Notes under the pieces: model-generated
What the model was told of the DNA's origin: nothing
The model's input: only the letters and a program-made list of their open reading frames with translations
The model's database searches: none
Assembly (NCBI RefSeq): GCF_016765615.1
Contig: NZ_JAESWA010000020.1
Coordinates: forward strand, 62,001 to 126,000
Direction: 5' to 3'
Source: Clostridium paridis
GTDB lineage: Bacteria; Bacillota; Clostridia; Clostridiales; Clostridiaceae
Length of the DNA stretch: 64,000 bases
Made by a program: the position numbers and the translations under genes
Shown here: positions 34,277 to 42,611 of the stretch, in pieces
Layout: the number at the start of each line of letters is the position of its first letter
How positions within the stretch are numbered: the stretch's first letter is position 1

Positions 34277-34579
34277 ATGGTTATTTTGAAGAGTGAAAAA
34301 GCAGTGGAGGAAATTGACTTTGATATTAGGTATGAATATTCATACAGGCTAACAGAAAATTTATATGATAACGTTAAAGCATATGGTATTGAAGCGGAGC
34401 GCTTACTGTTTAAAGCTGAAGAGTTAAAGGATGTAGAGCGAGAAAGTATAAATCTGATTTCGCCAATTTATAGCAAGGTTGAAGAAATGTTAAACTTAAT
34501 ATATAAGCATAAAGTTTCTCCTGTTCATGTTATTGACATATTAGGAGAAAAGGTTGATGAATGTGTTCTAGATTTTTAG
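34277..34579 (+). CDS. Small protein of unknown function
   Basis: This 100-residue acidic, helical protein has no membrane segment and no recognised family. The C-terminal half (residues 58-92) looks like two amphipathic helices ending in VIDILGEKVDECVLDF. AAGGGGG precedes the ATG, and the upstream promoter has a consensus -35, so it is very likely expressed. It stands alone between the unknown gene at 33503 and acpS. Confidence 0.65.
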   Translation: MVILKSEKAVEEIDFDIRYEYSYRLTENLYDNVKAYGIEAERLLFKAEELKDVERESINLISPIYSKVEEMLNLIYKHKVSPVHVIDILGEKVDECVLDF

Positions 34580-34604
34580 ATATATATTATGATCAAGTGA
34601 TTGG

Positions 34605-34655
34605 GCAGGGATTGGCGCTTAATACTCATTTAAACAATTATTAGCCAATCCTTGC
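34605..34655 (+). terminator. Terminator-like stem-loop before acpS
   Basis: GCAGGGATTGGC pairs with GCCAATCCTTGC (one G-U pair) across a 27-base loop. The following TAATTAAATT is a weak U tract. Confidence 0.5.
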
Positions 34656-34710
34656 TAATTAAATTCTCCAGTTGTAGAATTTAGATATATTTATTAATTG
34701 GAGGAATACA

Positions 34711-35082
34711 ATGATATATGGTGTTGGAGTTGACATAATAGAAATTGATAGAGTCGAGCGAGCAGTTAACAGAACTTCAAGTTTTTTAGCTAAAGTTTTT
34801 ACTGAAAACGAAATACACTACTTTAAAAATAAAAACAATAATTATGAAAGCTTAGCAGGGAGTTACGCGGCAAAAGAAGCGTTCTCAAAAGCAGTAGGGT
34901 TAGGTTTTAGAGGATTCACTTTGGGTGAAGTTGAGGTAGTAAGAGATGAACTAGGAAAACCATCAATTGTGTTATATGGAAATGCTAAAGAGTTAGCGGA
35001 TAAATTGAATGTAAGTAATATTCATTTAAGTATCTCACATAATAAAACAGACGCAATTGCATATGTTATTTTAGAAATATAA
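34711..35082 (+). CDS. acpS: Holo-[acyl-carrier-protein] synthase
   Basis: This 123-residue cytoplasmic phosphopantetheinyl transferase converts apo-ACP to holo-ACP from CoA. The metal-binding Asp8 lies in YGVGVDIIEIDRV, the conserved Glu in SYAAKEAFSKAVG, and ISHNKTDAIAYV closes the fold. Length is normal. GGAGG precedes the ATG. The next gene, nnr, starts nine bases after the stop, an arrangement common in Firmicutes (acpS-nnr-...-alr-mazEF). Confidence 0.96.
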   Translation: MIYGVGVDIIEIDRVERAVNRTSSFLAKVFTENEIHYFKNKNNNYESLAGSYAAKEAFSKAVGLGFRGFTLGEVEVVRDELGKPSIVLYGNAKELADKLNVSNIHLSISHNKTDAIAYVILEI

Positions 35083-35091
35083 GGAGGAGTT

Positions 35092-36585
35092 ATGATTGAA
35101 GTTTTAGGTTCAGAAGGTTGCAGAGCTATGGATAGAAAAACCATAGAAATTCTTAAAATGCCGAGTGTGCTATTAATGGAAAATGCAGTTTTCTCAATGG
35201 TAAAACATTTTTATCATCTAGATGACATTTTAATTATCTGTGGAGTAGGAAATAATGGTGGTGATGGGGTTGCATTAGCAAGACATTTATATTTTCTAAA
35301 TAAGAAGGTAAGAGTAATTGTTGTAGGTTCCTTAGATAAAGCATCAGTGGATTTTGTTTGTAATTATAATATATTAAAAAATCTAAATGTACATATTATA
35401 TTAATTAATAAGGACGATTTAAATATTAAAACTATTTGTAGAAATACTAAAATTATAGTCGATTGCTTATTTGGGACAGGTCTCACAAGAAACTTAAATG
35501 AGCAGTACATAAAAATAGTTGAAAGTATGAATTCTTCTCCAGCCTATAAAATTTCCATAGATGTGCCTTCAGGGTTAAATTGCGATACGGGAGAAGTTAT
35601 GGGAGCATCAGTCAAGGCAGATAAAACTATAACCTTTCAGACAATGAAAAGAGGATTCTTAAACTATAAGGCTCTAAGTTATTTAGGGGAAGTAATAATA
35701 GAGCCTATAGGAATTCCAGAAAGCATTTTAAAAGAAGTAAGTGAAGGAATAGTTATGACGGAAAGAGCTGATATAAGCAGTCTTATTCCTAAGAGGGAAA
35801 GGTTCGGCTATAAAAGTGATTATGGTAGAGTTGCAATTATAGCTGGGAGTGAGGAATATTCTGGAGCAGCATACTTGACAGCACAAGCAGCTGTTAAAAC
35901 AGGTTCGGGCTTAGTGAATTTATATACTCATAGAAAGATAAGGGATTCTATGAGGAATAAATTAAATGAAGCTATGGTGGGAGTGTATCATCTAGAAGAG
36001 GAAATAGGGGAAAAAATAAATTCAGCGCAAGTAGTTGCAATTGGCCCAGGGTTAGGAACAACTCCAGAAGCCAACAAACTAATTAATTGGGTAATCACTA
36101 ATTATACTGGTAAGATTGTTATAGATGCTGATGGGTTAAATGTATTAGCTAGTCAATTGGACATATTAAATAAGTGTAAGGGTGACATAATTGTAACGCC
36201 ACATTTGGGCGAAATGGCGAGACTCACAGGTAAAGGGATAGACGATTTTAATATGAACAGAATTGATATAGCAAAAGAATTCTCAAACAAATATGGAGTA
36301 ACTGTATTATTGAAGGGATTGTATACGGTTATTGCAGGAGAGAATCGGGTATACGTAAACCCTACAGGAAATAGTTCTATGGCATCAGGAGGTATGGGGG
36401 ATACACTGACCGGAATAATTGCATCACTTATTGGACAAGGGATAAATATCCTTGATGCAGCAAAATTAGGGTCATATATTCATGGATATATAGGAGAACG
36501 TTTATCTGAGGAGATGTATTCAGTTAGTGCAACAAGTATAATAGAAAAGATTCCAAGTTATTTAAAGGAATTAACCGGTGGATAA
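35092..36585 (+). CDS. nnr: Bifunctional NAD(P)HX epimerase / ADP-dependent NAD(P)HX dehydratase
   Basis: This 497-residue two-domain repair enzyme has residues 1-215 as the YjeF_N epimerase domain (GVGNNGGDGVALARHL, DCLFGTGL and DVPSGLNCDTG). Residues 225-497 form the ribokinase-like dehydratase (GRVAIIAGSEEYSGAAYL, AIGPGLGT, IDADGLNVL, TPHLGEMARL and SGGMGDTLTG). It salvages damaged hydrated NADH and NADPH. AAGGAGG lies just upstream. It is co-transcribed with acpS. Confidence 0.95.
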   Translation: MIEVLGSEGCRAMDRKTIEILKMPSVLLMENAVFSMVKHFYHLDDILIICGVGNNGGDGVALARHLYFLNKKVRVIVVGSLDKASVDFVCNYNILKNLNVHIILINKDDLNIKTICRNTKIIVDCLFGTGLTRNLNEQYIKIVESMNSSPAYKISIDVPSGLNCDTGEVMGASVKADKTITFQTMKRGFLNYKALSYLGEVIIEPIGIPESILKEVSEGIVMTERADISSLIPKRERFGYKSDYGRVAIIAGSEEYSGAAYLTAQAAVKTGSGLVNLYTHRKIRDSMRNKLNEAMVGVYHLEEEIGEKINSAQVVAIGPGLGTTPEANKLINWVITNYTGKIVIDADGLNVLASQLDILNKCKGDIIVTPHLGEMARLTGKGIDDFNMNRIDIAKEFSNKYGVTVLLKGLYTVIAGENRVYVNPTGNSSMASGGMGDTLTGIIASLIGQGINILDAAKLGSYIHGYIGERLSEEMYSVSATSIIEKIPSYLKELTGG

Positions 36586-36588
36586 CCT

Positions 36589-36785
36589 CCTTGACGATTT
36601 TTACTCTTTAGGAACTTGTAATATTTTAAGCTCAGGATAACATTATAAGTATCCTATAAAAACTATAGATTTACCTAAGAGTAAAAAATAGAATTAGTCG
36701 CCTGCCAGTTTTTCCTCACATGCGTTTGGAAAGGCAGATGCGAGTAAAAAATCGACGGCTCATAATCGCCTTGACGATTTTTTAT
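36589..36785. repeat. GC-richer patch of direct and inverted repeats
   Basis: CCTTGACGATTTTT occurs at 36589-36602 and again at 36769-36782. GAGTAAAAAATCG (36742-36754) is the inverted form of CGATTTTTACTC (36595-36606), and 36673-36690 is another degenerate inverted copy. Hairpins AGGATA/TATCCT (36634-36655) and CTGCC/GGCAG (36702-36735) lie between. The part from about 36698 to 36780 is much richer in G and C than its surroundings. No ORF was seen. It looks like a dispersed repeat or structured RNA rather than ordinary spacer. Confidence 0.5.
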
Positions 36786-36856
36786 AACTTAAATTATGAA
36801 TAATTAAATTCATTTAATAATAGTATTAGTGTAGAGCAAATAACTTTGGAGGAAAA

Positions 36857-37477
36857 ATGAAAAAAAAGATTGCACTAAGCATGTTATTATTTGTAATAAT
36901 TTTATCTTGTATTTCTATTATCTATATGAAAATTTCCAGTTCACCAGAGAGAGTTTTGAAACTATTAAGAAACATTAAGAGTTATGAATGTAATGTAGAT
37001 TATAAATTTTATAATTCAATGGGAGAAAAAGAAGAAACCACTAAGCAGTATTTTTTGAAGGAAAAAGGTAATAAAGTGGTCTTTGGAGACAATAGAATTC
37101 AGGTGTATAATAATGAGGGACAAGTTGTAGGTGGAAATGATAAAGATGGAGAATTATTTGAAACTTCTAAGGAAAACTATGACTTCTATGAAGCTTCATT
37201 TATAAACAACTTATCAAAGTATTTAAATGATGAAAGATCATTATCATTTGAGTATAATAAGGAAATTGGAAAAGGATATTATAAAGTTAGCATACCACTA
37301 GATATTAATAATCCGAATTTGGATGTAGGGATTTTATATATAAACATTCCAGATAAAGTTCCAGAGCGATTTGTCATATTAAATAAAAAAGGCGAAAAAA
37401 CATTTGAGGCTAGGTACACTGACTTTCAGATCAATCCTAGACTTGATGAAGGTCTTTTGGAAATTAAAAGCAACTAA
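36857..37477 (+). CDS. GerS-like lipoprotein (LolA-type fold), spore cortex/germination related
   Basis: This 206-residue exported lipoprotein has a signal peptide ending with lipobox ILSC and likely lipidated Cys18. The mature region has the alternating strand pattern of the outer-membrane lipoprotein carrier (LolA-like) domain. Position directly upstream of alanine racemase is the arrangement of C. difficile gerS-alr2, where GerS helps CwlD modify spore cortex. The assignment rests on this context, the lipobox and the fold pattern; the sequence is divergent. GGAGG precedes the ATG. The alr ribosome site overlaps its stop. Confidence 0.65.
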   Translation: MKKKIALSMLLFVIILSCISIIYMKISSSPERVLKLLRNIKSYECNVDYKFYNSMGEKEETTKQYFLKEKGNKVVFGDNRIQVYNNEGQVVGGNDKDGELFETSKENYDFYEASFINNLSKYLNDERSLSFEYNKEIGKGYYKVSIPLDINNPNLDVGILYINIPDKVPERFVILNKKGEKTFEARYTDFQINPRLDEGLLEIKSN

Positions 37478-37489
37478 GAGGTGGAATTA

Positions 37490-38650
37490 ATGGATGAAAG
37501 CATAAGACCAGTTTGGGCAGAAATTAACCTGAATTCTTTGGAAAATAATATGAGACAGATTAAAAATTTAGTAAAGGATAAAAAGATTTACGCAGTTGTA
37601 AAGGCTGATGGATATGGCCATGGAGCACTAGATGTCGCACCAATTTTTCTGGAAAATGGAGCTACAGGATTAGCTGTAGCGGTTATTACAGAAGCACTAG
37701 AATTAAGGAGATCAGGGGTTAAGGCACCTATCCTAATTTTAGGATATACACCACTAACATTTGGTGATAAGATGGCTCAATATGATATTGAACAAACTGT
37801 CTATGATCTTAATTATGTTAAAGGACTTTCAGATATAGCAATAAAAGAGAAGAGAAATATAAAAATTCATATAGCATTAGATACAGGAATGGGGAGAATT
37901 GGAATATTACCAAATGAAGAGGGACTAGAAATTGTAAGAAAGATAAGCAAGCTTCCCAATATAATATTGGAGGGGATTTTTACTCATTTCTCCACAGCAG
38001 ATGAAACTGATAAAAGTTATACTAAATATCAATTAAAGCTGTTTTATGATTTTACTAATAGATTAGAACAAGAAGGAATTAAATTTAATGTTAAACATGT
38101 ATCTAATAGTGCAGCTATAATGGATATGGAAGAAACTTATTTTGATGGAGTAAGGCCAGGCATAATAATGTATGGGTATTATCCATCAGATGAAGTTCTT
38201 AAAGATAAGCTTAATCTAAAACCTGCATTGACTTTGAAAACTTCAATCGCGCATTTAAAGACATTGCCTGAAGGTATGTATATAAGCTATGGAAGAAAAT
38301 TTAAAACAGAGCGAGAAAGTGTTATAGCAACACTTCCAGTAGGATATGCAGATGGGTATACAAGATCTCTTTCAAATAAGGGTAAAGTTATCATTAATGG
38401 GAAATTAGCTCCTATAGTTGGAAGGGTATGCATGGATCAAGTCATGGTTGACGTTACAGATGTTGGAGAAGTAAGTGTTGGTGATGAGGTTGTTCTATTA
38501 GGAGAACAAGGAGAAGCTAAATTTAATGCTGATGACTTAGCTGAGATTCTAGATACTATCAATTATGAGATAATCTGTATGATAGGCAGAAGAGTTCCAA
38601 GAGTTTACATTAGAGATGGAAAAATTGTCAAAATAAGAAACTATGTGTAG
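37490..38650 (+). CDS. alr: Alanine racemase
   Basis: This 386-residue PLP enzyme interconverts L- and D-alanine for peptidoglycan. The PLP-binding Lys is residue 38 in [12 protein letters not shown]. Other blocks are [41 protein letters not shown] and [18 protein letters not shown] at 37481 would sit inside the ribosome site GAGGTGG, so the ATG at 37490 is chosen. It is coupled to the GerS-like gene upstream and followed by the separately promoted toxin-antitoxin pair. Confidence 0.96.
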   Translation: MDESIRPVWAEINLNSLENNMRQIKNLVKDKKIYAVVKADGYGHGALDVAPIFLENGATGLAVAVITEALELRRSGVKAPILILGYTPLTFGDKMAQYDIEQTVYDLNYVKGLSDIAIKEKRNIKIHIALDTGMGRIGILPNEEGLEIVRKISKLPNIILEGIFTHFSTADETDKSYTKYQLKLFYDFTNRLEQEGIKFNVKHVSNSAAIMDMEETYFDGVRPGIIMYGYYPSDEVLKDKLNLKPALTLKTSIAHLKTLPEGMYISYGRKFKTERESVIATLPVGYADGYTRSLSNKGKVIINGKLAPIVGRVCMDQVMVDVTDVGEVSVGDEVVLLGEQGEAKFNADDLAEILDTINYEIICMIGRRVPRVYIRDGKIVKIRNYV

Positions 38651-38690
38651 TATTTGAAAAAAATAAATAGAGAAACAAAGGTCGAAATCT

Positions 38691-38720
38691 TTGACAACGT
38701 GACATAATTTGTAATATAAT
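38691..38720 (+). promoter_or_regulatory. Promoter of the mazEF-type pair
   Basis: Consensus TTGACA (38691-38696) and TATAAT (38715-38720) with 18-base spacing lie upstream of the antitoxin gene's AGGAGG. Confidence 0.75.
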
Positions 38721-38758
38721 TAATACATAATCTCTTTTTCTACCTAGGAGGAATGGTT

Positions 38759-38992
38759 ATGTCTCTATCAAAGAAAAATTTAAATTTATCCGTAAATATT
38801 GAAAAAAACTGTAAATATACAGATGGTAATCTAATATTATATATTGAAGGCAAAGAAATGATTTATTCAGAAGCAGAGCTTTCAAAGGGCTATGGTGAAA
38901 TGGCCGAAATTAATTTAGAACTAGCTGAGACTTGTATTAGAGGTTCATTAGAAGAAACCGACTATTACGAGAATTGGTTATGCGGAGTGTGA
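38759..38992 (+). CDS. MazE/EndoAI-type antitoxin, divergent
   Basis: This 77-residue protein starts at the second of two close ATGs; AGGAGG is seven bases before it and only one base before the first. The C-terminal part ([16 protein letters not shown]...[15 protein letters not shown]) matches the MazF-binding tail of B. subtilis EndoAI, including the Gly-Tyr-x-Glu-Met-Ala-x-Ile-Asn-Leu run. The N-terminal 40 residues do not show a convincing ribbon-helix-helix domain. It therefore probably neutralises the toxin encoded seven bases downstream, but how it binds DNA, if at all, is unclear. Confidence 0.78.
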   Translation: MSLSKKNLNLSVNIEKNCKYTDGNLILYIEGKEMIYSEAELSKGYGEMAEINLELAETCIRGSLEETDYYENWLCGV

Positions 38993-38999
38993 TAGACAT

Positions 39000-39353
39000 A
39001 TGACCACAATGGTAGTAAAAAGAGGAGATGTGTTTTATGCCGACTTAAGTCCTGTTATAGGTTCAGAACAAGGTGGTATAAGGCCAGTTATAATTATACA
39101 AAATGATATTGGGAATAAGTATAGTCCTACAGTTATTGTAGCAGCTATTACTTCTCAAATTAATAAAGCTAAGTTGCCTACTCATGTAGAGATTTCTTCA
39201 GAAGAATATGGCTTAAATAGAGATTCAGTTGTTTTACTTGAACAATTACGAACCTTAGATAAGAGAAGATTAAAAGAAAAGATAGGGCATATGACAGATT
39301 CTGATATGGACAAGGTTAGCAAGGCATTAGTAATAAGCTTAGGGCTTATTTAG
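39000..39353 (+). CDS. mazF: MazF/NdoA (EndoA) mRNA interferase
   Basis: This 117-residue PemK/MazF toxin is a ribosome-independent endoribonuclease. Family blocks are [51 protein letters not shown] and [17 protein letters not shown]. The Arg in GGIRPV and the Thr/Ser around AAITS are the catalytic region in NdoA. ATGs at 39000 and 39009 are both possible; GGAG is 12 bases before the first. The downstream neighbourhood (alr-antitoxin-toxin) is the same as in B. subtilis. A terminator follows. Confidence 0.94.
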   Translation: MTTMVVKRGDVFYADLSPVIGSEQGGIRPVIIIQNDIGNKYSPTVIVAAITSQINKAKLPTHVEISSEEYGLNRDSVVLLEQLRTLDKRRLKEKIGHMTDSDMDKVSKALVISLGLI

Positions 39354-39386
39354 AAGATTATAATAAAAATTGAACAATATACAATG

Positions 39387-39414
39387 AAAAACTCAGTTTA
39401 GGCTGAGTTTTTTT
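39387..39414 (+). terminator. Intrinsic terminator after mazF
   Basis: AAAAACTCAG pairs with CTGAGTTTTT around a six-base loop, with further Ts. Confidence 0.9.
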
Positions 39415-39646
39415 GCTATTTAAGAATTTATAGCATTTTGAGTTTGAGGATTTTTTATTTAAAGGGAGAAAAATTTAATCTACATATATTAATATACTTA
39501 AGGAAAAATTATATATATAGCTACATAAAGTTTTAATATGATAAAAAAATCCTTTTTTCTATAATATAAAGATATATTATTTGTTTTTTTAGTTACTCAG
39601 AAGCAATGATAAGGTATGTGTTTGGATTATAGTATTTTTAAATAGT

Positions 39647-39689
39647 ATAGCACATATAATTAAAAGGTATAAAAAACATAGCACATATA
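39647..39689. repeat. 12-bp direct repeat upstream of the transketolase genes
   Basis: ATAGCACATATA occurs at 39647-39658 and 39678-39689, 31 bp apart (about three helical turns), just upstream of the promoter. It may be a regulator site. The rest of the gap 39415-39786 is AT-rich with no gene seen. Confidence 0.4.
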
Positions 39690-39700
39690 CACTAATATTA

Positions 39701-39729
39701 TGTACAAAGAAAAAATTGTATGATATAAT
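39701..39729 (+). promoter_or_regulatory. Promoter of the transketolase operon
   Basis: TGTACA (39701-39706), 17 bases, then TGATATAAT with TATAAT at 39724-39729, an extended -10. Confidence 0.6.
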
Positions 39730-39786
39730 GACTTAGGAAAAAAGGTAATCTTTATTAAGTTAATTTTTTTAATCAGGAGGGCAAAA

Positions 39787-40611
39787 ATGAGTAATAAAAT
39801 ATCAGAATTACAGAGTATAGCCAAAGAAATAAGAAAAGATATAGTAACTATGCTAACAGAATCAGCATCAGGACATCCAGGTGGTTCACTATCAGCAACA
39901 GATATAGTTACAACATTATTTTTTAACGAAATGAATATAAGTCCGGAAAATCCAAATAATCCAGATAGAGATAGATTTGTATTATCAAAAGGTCATGCAG
40001 CGCCAGTTTTATATTCTGCGTTAGCAAGAAAAGGATATTTACCAGTTGAAGAATTAAAAACATTAAGAAAGATTGGTTCAAGACTTCAAGGTCATCCTAA
40101 TATGAATGACTTACCAGGAATAGATATGTCAACTGGATCACTTGGTCAAGGAATATCAGCTGCTGTTGGAATGGCTATAGCTGGAAAACTTGATAATAAA
40201 AATTATAGAGTATTTGCACTTTTAGGAGATGGAGAATTAGAAGAAGGACAAGTATGGGAAGCAGCTATGAGTGCAGCTCATTACAGATTAGATAACTTAA
40301 CTATATTTATAGATTACAACGGATTACAAATAGATGGAGATGTACATCAAGTTATGAACCCAGCTCCAATTGATAAAAAATATGAAGCATTTGGTTGGAA
40401 AACAATAATAATCGATGGACATAACTATGAAGAAATATTAGCAGCTATTGAAACTGCTAAAAAAACAAAAGGAGCACCTACAGCAATTATATGTAAAACA
40501 GTTAAAGGTAAGGGTGTTTCATTTATGGAGAACGAGGCAGCATGGCATGGAACAGCTCCAAGTGTTGAACAATGTGAAAAAGCATTAAAAGAAATTGGAG
40601 GAGAAAAATAA
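39787..40611 (+). CDS. Transketolase, N-terminal (thiamine diphosphate-binding) subunit
   Basis: This 274-residue subunit of a split transketolase carries the thiamine-diphosphate and metal site: SASGHPGGSLSATDI, VLSKGHAAPVLYSAL, QGHPNMNDLPGIDMSTGSLGQG and the GDGELEEGQVWEAAM...DYNGLQIDG block. Together with the next gene it performs two-carbon ketol transfers of the pentose phosphate pathway, which fits the xylose uptake genes elsewhere in the window. AGGAGGG precedes the ATG. The stop overlaps the next ATG by one base. Confidence 0.95.
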   Translation: MSNKISELQSIAKEIRKDIVTMLTESASGHPGGSLSATDIVTTLFFNEMNISPENPNNPDRDRFVLSKGHAAPVLYSALARKGYLPVEELKTLRKIGSRLQGHPNMNDLPGIDMSTGSLGQGISAAVGMAIAGKLDNKNYRVFALLGDGELEEGQVWEAAMSAAHYRLDNLTIFIDYNGLQIDGDVHQVMNPAPIDKKYEAFGWKTIIIDGHNYEEILAAIETAKKTKGAPTAIICKTVKGKGVSFMENEAAWHGTAPSVEQCEKALKEIGGEK

Positions 40612-41555
40612 TGAGTAAGAAAATTGCTACTAGAGAAGCTTATGGAAAAACATTAGCGGAGATAGGACAAAAAAATAATAATATAGTTGTATTAGATGCT
40701 GACCTTTCAAAATCTACAAAAACAGCAGATTTCCAAAAGGTTTGTGCTGATAGATTTATAAATATGGGAATTGCAGAAGGAAATATGATGTCTGTAGCAG
40801 CTGGAATATCAACTTGTGGCAAAATTCCTTTTGTAAGTACATTTGCAATGTTTGCAGCAGGAAGAGCTTTCGAACAAATAAGAAATTCAATATGTTATCC
40901 TAGATTAAATGTTAAAGTATGTGCTACTCATGCAGGATTAACTGTTGGAGAGGATGGAGCATCTCACCAAGCAATTGAAGATCTAGCATTAATGAGAAGT
41001 ATTCCAGGAATGACAGTTATTTGCCCTAGTGATGCAGTAGAAACTGATGCTGCAATAAAGGCAATTGCAGAGTTTAATGGTCCTTGTTATGTTAGATTAG
41101 GAAGGGCAGCAGTAAATATAATAAATGATAATGCAGATTATAAATTCCAAATAGGAAAAGGTGTAACATTAAAGGACGGAAAAGACGTTACACTTGTTGC
41201 AACAGGAATAATGGTTGATGTAGTACTTGAAGCAAGAGAGATTTTAGAAGCAGAAGGCATTAGTACAAGAGTAATTAATATTCATACATTAAAGCCAATA
41301 GATAATGAATTATTAGTAAAAGCAGCAAAAGAAACAGGAGCAATAGTTTCAGCTGAAGAACATAATATAATCGGAGGTTTAGGTTCAGCTATATCTGAGG
41401 TAATCTCTGAAGAAGTTCCAGTTCCAGTAATTAAAGTTGGAGTTAAAGATACTTTTGGAGAAAGTGGAAAGCCAGACGAATTATTAAAGGCTTATGGATT
41501 AACAGCTGAAGAAGTAGTAAAAGCAGCTAAAAAGGCATTAAGTTTAAAAAAATAA
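40611..41555 (+). CDS. Transketolase, C-terminal (pyrimidine-binding) subunit
   Basis: This 314-residue partner of the preceding subunit holds the pyrimidine-binding and C-terminal domains. It has the conserved catalytic Glu region NMGIAEGNMMSVAAG, then HAGLTVGEDGASHQAIEDLALMR and the C-terminal EEHNIIGGLGSAISE. Two-gene transketolases are common in clostridia and archaea. A terminator follows. Confidence 0.95.
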   Translation: MSKKIATREAYGKTLAEIGQKNNNIVVLDADLSKSTKTADFQKVCADRFINMGIAEGNMMSVAAGISTCGKIPFVSTFAMFAAGRAFEQIRNSICYPRLNVKVCATHAGLTVGEDGASHQAIEDLALMRSIPGMTVICPSDAVETDAAIKAIAEFNGPCYVRLGRAAVNIINDNADYKFQIGKGVTLKDGKDVTLVATGIMVDVVLEAREILEAEGISTRVINIHTLKPIDNELLVKAAKETGAIVSAEEHNIIGGLGSAISEVISEEVPVPVIKVGVKDTFGESGKPDELLKAYGLTAEEVVKAAKKALSLKK

Positions 41556-41573
41556 GTTGGATTATATAGAAAT

Positions 41574-41612
41574 AAACAGTATAGCATGTAAATTTTGCTA
41601 TACTGTTTTTAA
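41574..41612 (+). terminator. Intrinsic terminator after transketolase
   Basis: AAACAGTATAGCA pairs perfectly with TGCTATACTGTTT around nine bases and is followed by TT and a further T run. Confidence 0.88.
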
Positions 41613-41737
41613 TTTTTAAGCTAAAATATTAAATGCTGGATATTTTTTAGTTATATCGTATTTATAAAAAGCTAAAAGAGTAAAATAATAAATATAATAA
41701 GAATAAATTACAAACACTACTGCCATAGGAGGTTATT

Positions 41738-42586
41738 ATGAATAAAAATATATTAAAAGATTATTTTTTAATTACAGTAGGTATACTTTTAGTTGTTTTC
41801 TCACTAGAGTATTTTTTCATCCCAAATGATATTGCTGCTGGAGGAGTAACAGGTATAGCAATAGTTCTTACTAAATATGTGACTTGGCTAAAAACAGGTA
41901 CTGTAGTATTCATATTAAATCTTATATTATTTGCAGTAGCATTTTTATTAATAGGTGGTAACTTTGGAGCTAAAACAATATACGCCAGTTTTGGGTTATC
42001 ATTTATTATGTGGGTAGTAGAAAGATTTTTAAAGCCTACAGCATTAACAACTGATTTAATGTTAGCAGCTATTTTTGGAACCATAGTTACATCTTTGGGA
42101 ATGGCAATGATTTTTAATGTTAATGCTTCAACTGGAGGAACTGACATAGTAGCTAAGATAATTAATAAATATATAAGCATAGATATTGGGAAATCATTAT
42201 TATCAGTAGATTTTTTAGTCACCTTAGCAGGTGCAGTAACTTTTGGAGTGAACAGAGGGCTTTATGCACTTCTATGCGTTATATTTAACGGATTAGCAAT
42301 TGATAGAGTAATAGAAGGATTTAAGAGTTGTAAAGAAGTTACTATAATTAGTGATAAGAACAAAGAAATAAGCCAATTTATAATTAAAGATTTAGATAGA
42401 GGATGTACATTTATTCAAGGAAAAGGTGGCTTTTCAGGAAATGATACAGCTCTTTTATATACTGTGTTAGGTAGAAATGAATTTATTAAATTAAAGAATT
42501 ATATAAAAGAAATAGATAAAGCGGCATTTATAACAGTAGGAGAAGTTCATGAAGTTTTAGGAGAAGGTTTTGGGGAGTTACAATAA
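41738..42586 (+). CDS. YitT-family membrane protein (DUF161 + DUF2179)
   Basis: This 282-residue protein has five to six membrane helices in residues 8-200 (including IPNDIAAGGVTGIAIVL, GGNFGAKTIYASFG and NASTGGTDIVAKIINKY). A C-terminal soluble DUF2179 domain of about 80 residues (DLDRGCTFIQGKGGFSG...ITVGEVHEVLGEGF) follows. The family's function is not established. AGGAGG precedes the ATG. The next gene is a close tandem paralogue. Confidence 0.9.
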   Translation: MNKNILKDYFLITVGILLVVFSLEYFFIPNDIAAGGVTGIAIVLTKYVTWLKTGTVVFILNLILFAVAFLLIGGNFGAKTIYASFGLSFIMWVVERFLKPTALTTDLMLAAIFGTIVTSLGMAMIFNVNASTGGTDIVAKIINKYISIDIGKSLLSVDFLVTLAGAVTFGVNRGLYALLCVIFNGLAIDRVIEGFKSCKEVTIISDKNKEISQFIIKDLDRGCTFIQGKGGFSGNDTALLYTVLGRNEFIKLKNYIKEIDKAAFITVGEVHEVLGEGFGELQ

Positions 42587-42611
42587 GTTGTAGTAGAGGG
42601 GGCATTGCAGT

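Noticed and set aside
36589-36785. Possible CRISPR-like array because of repeated short units
   Set aside because: Only two direct copies of the 14-mer exist, units are unevenly spaced and partly inverted, and no cas genes are present.
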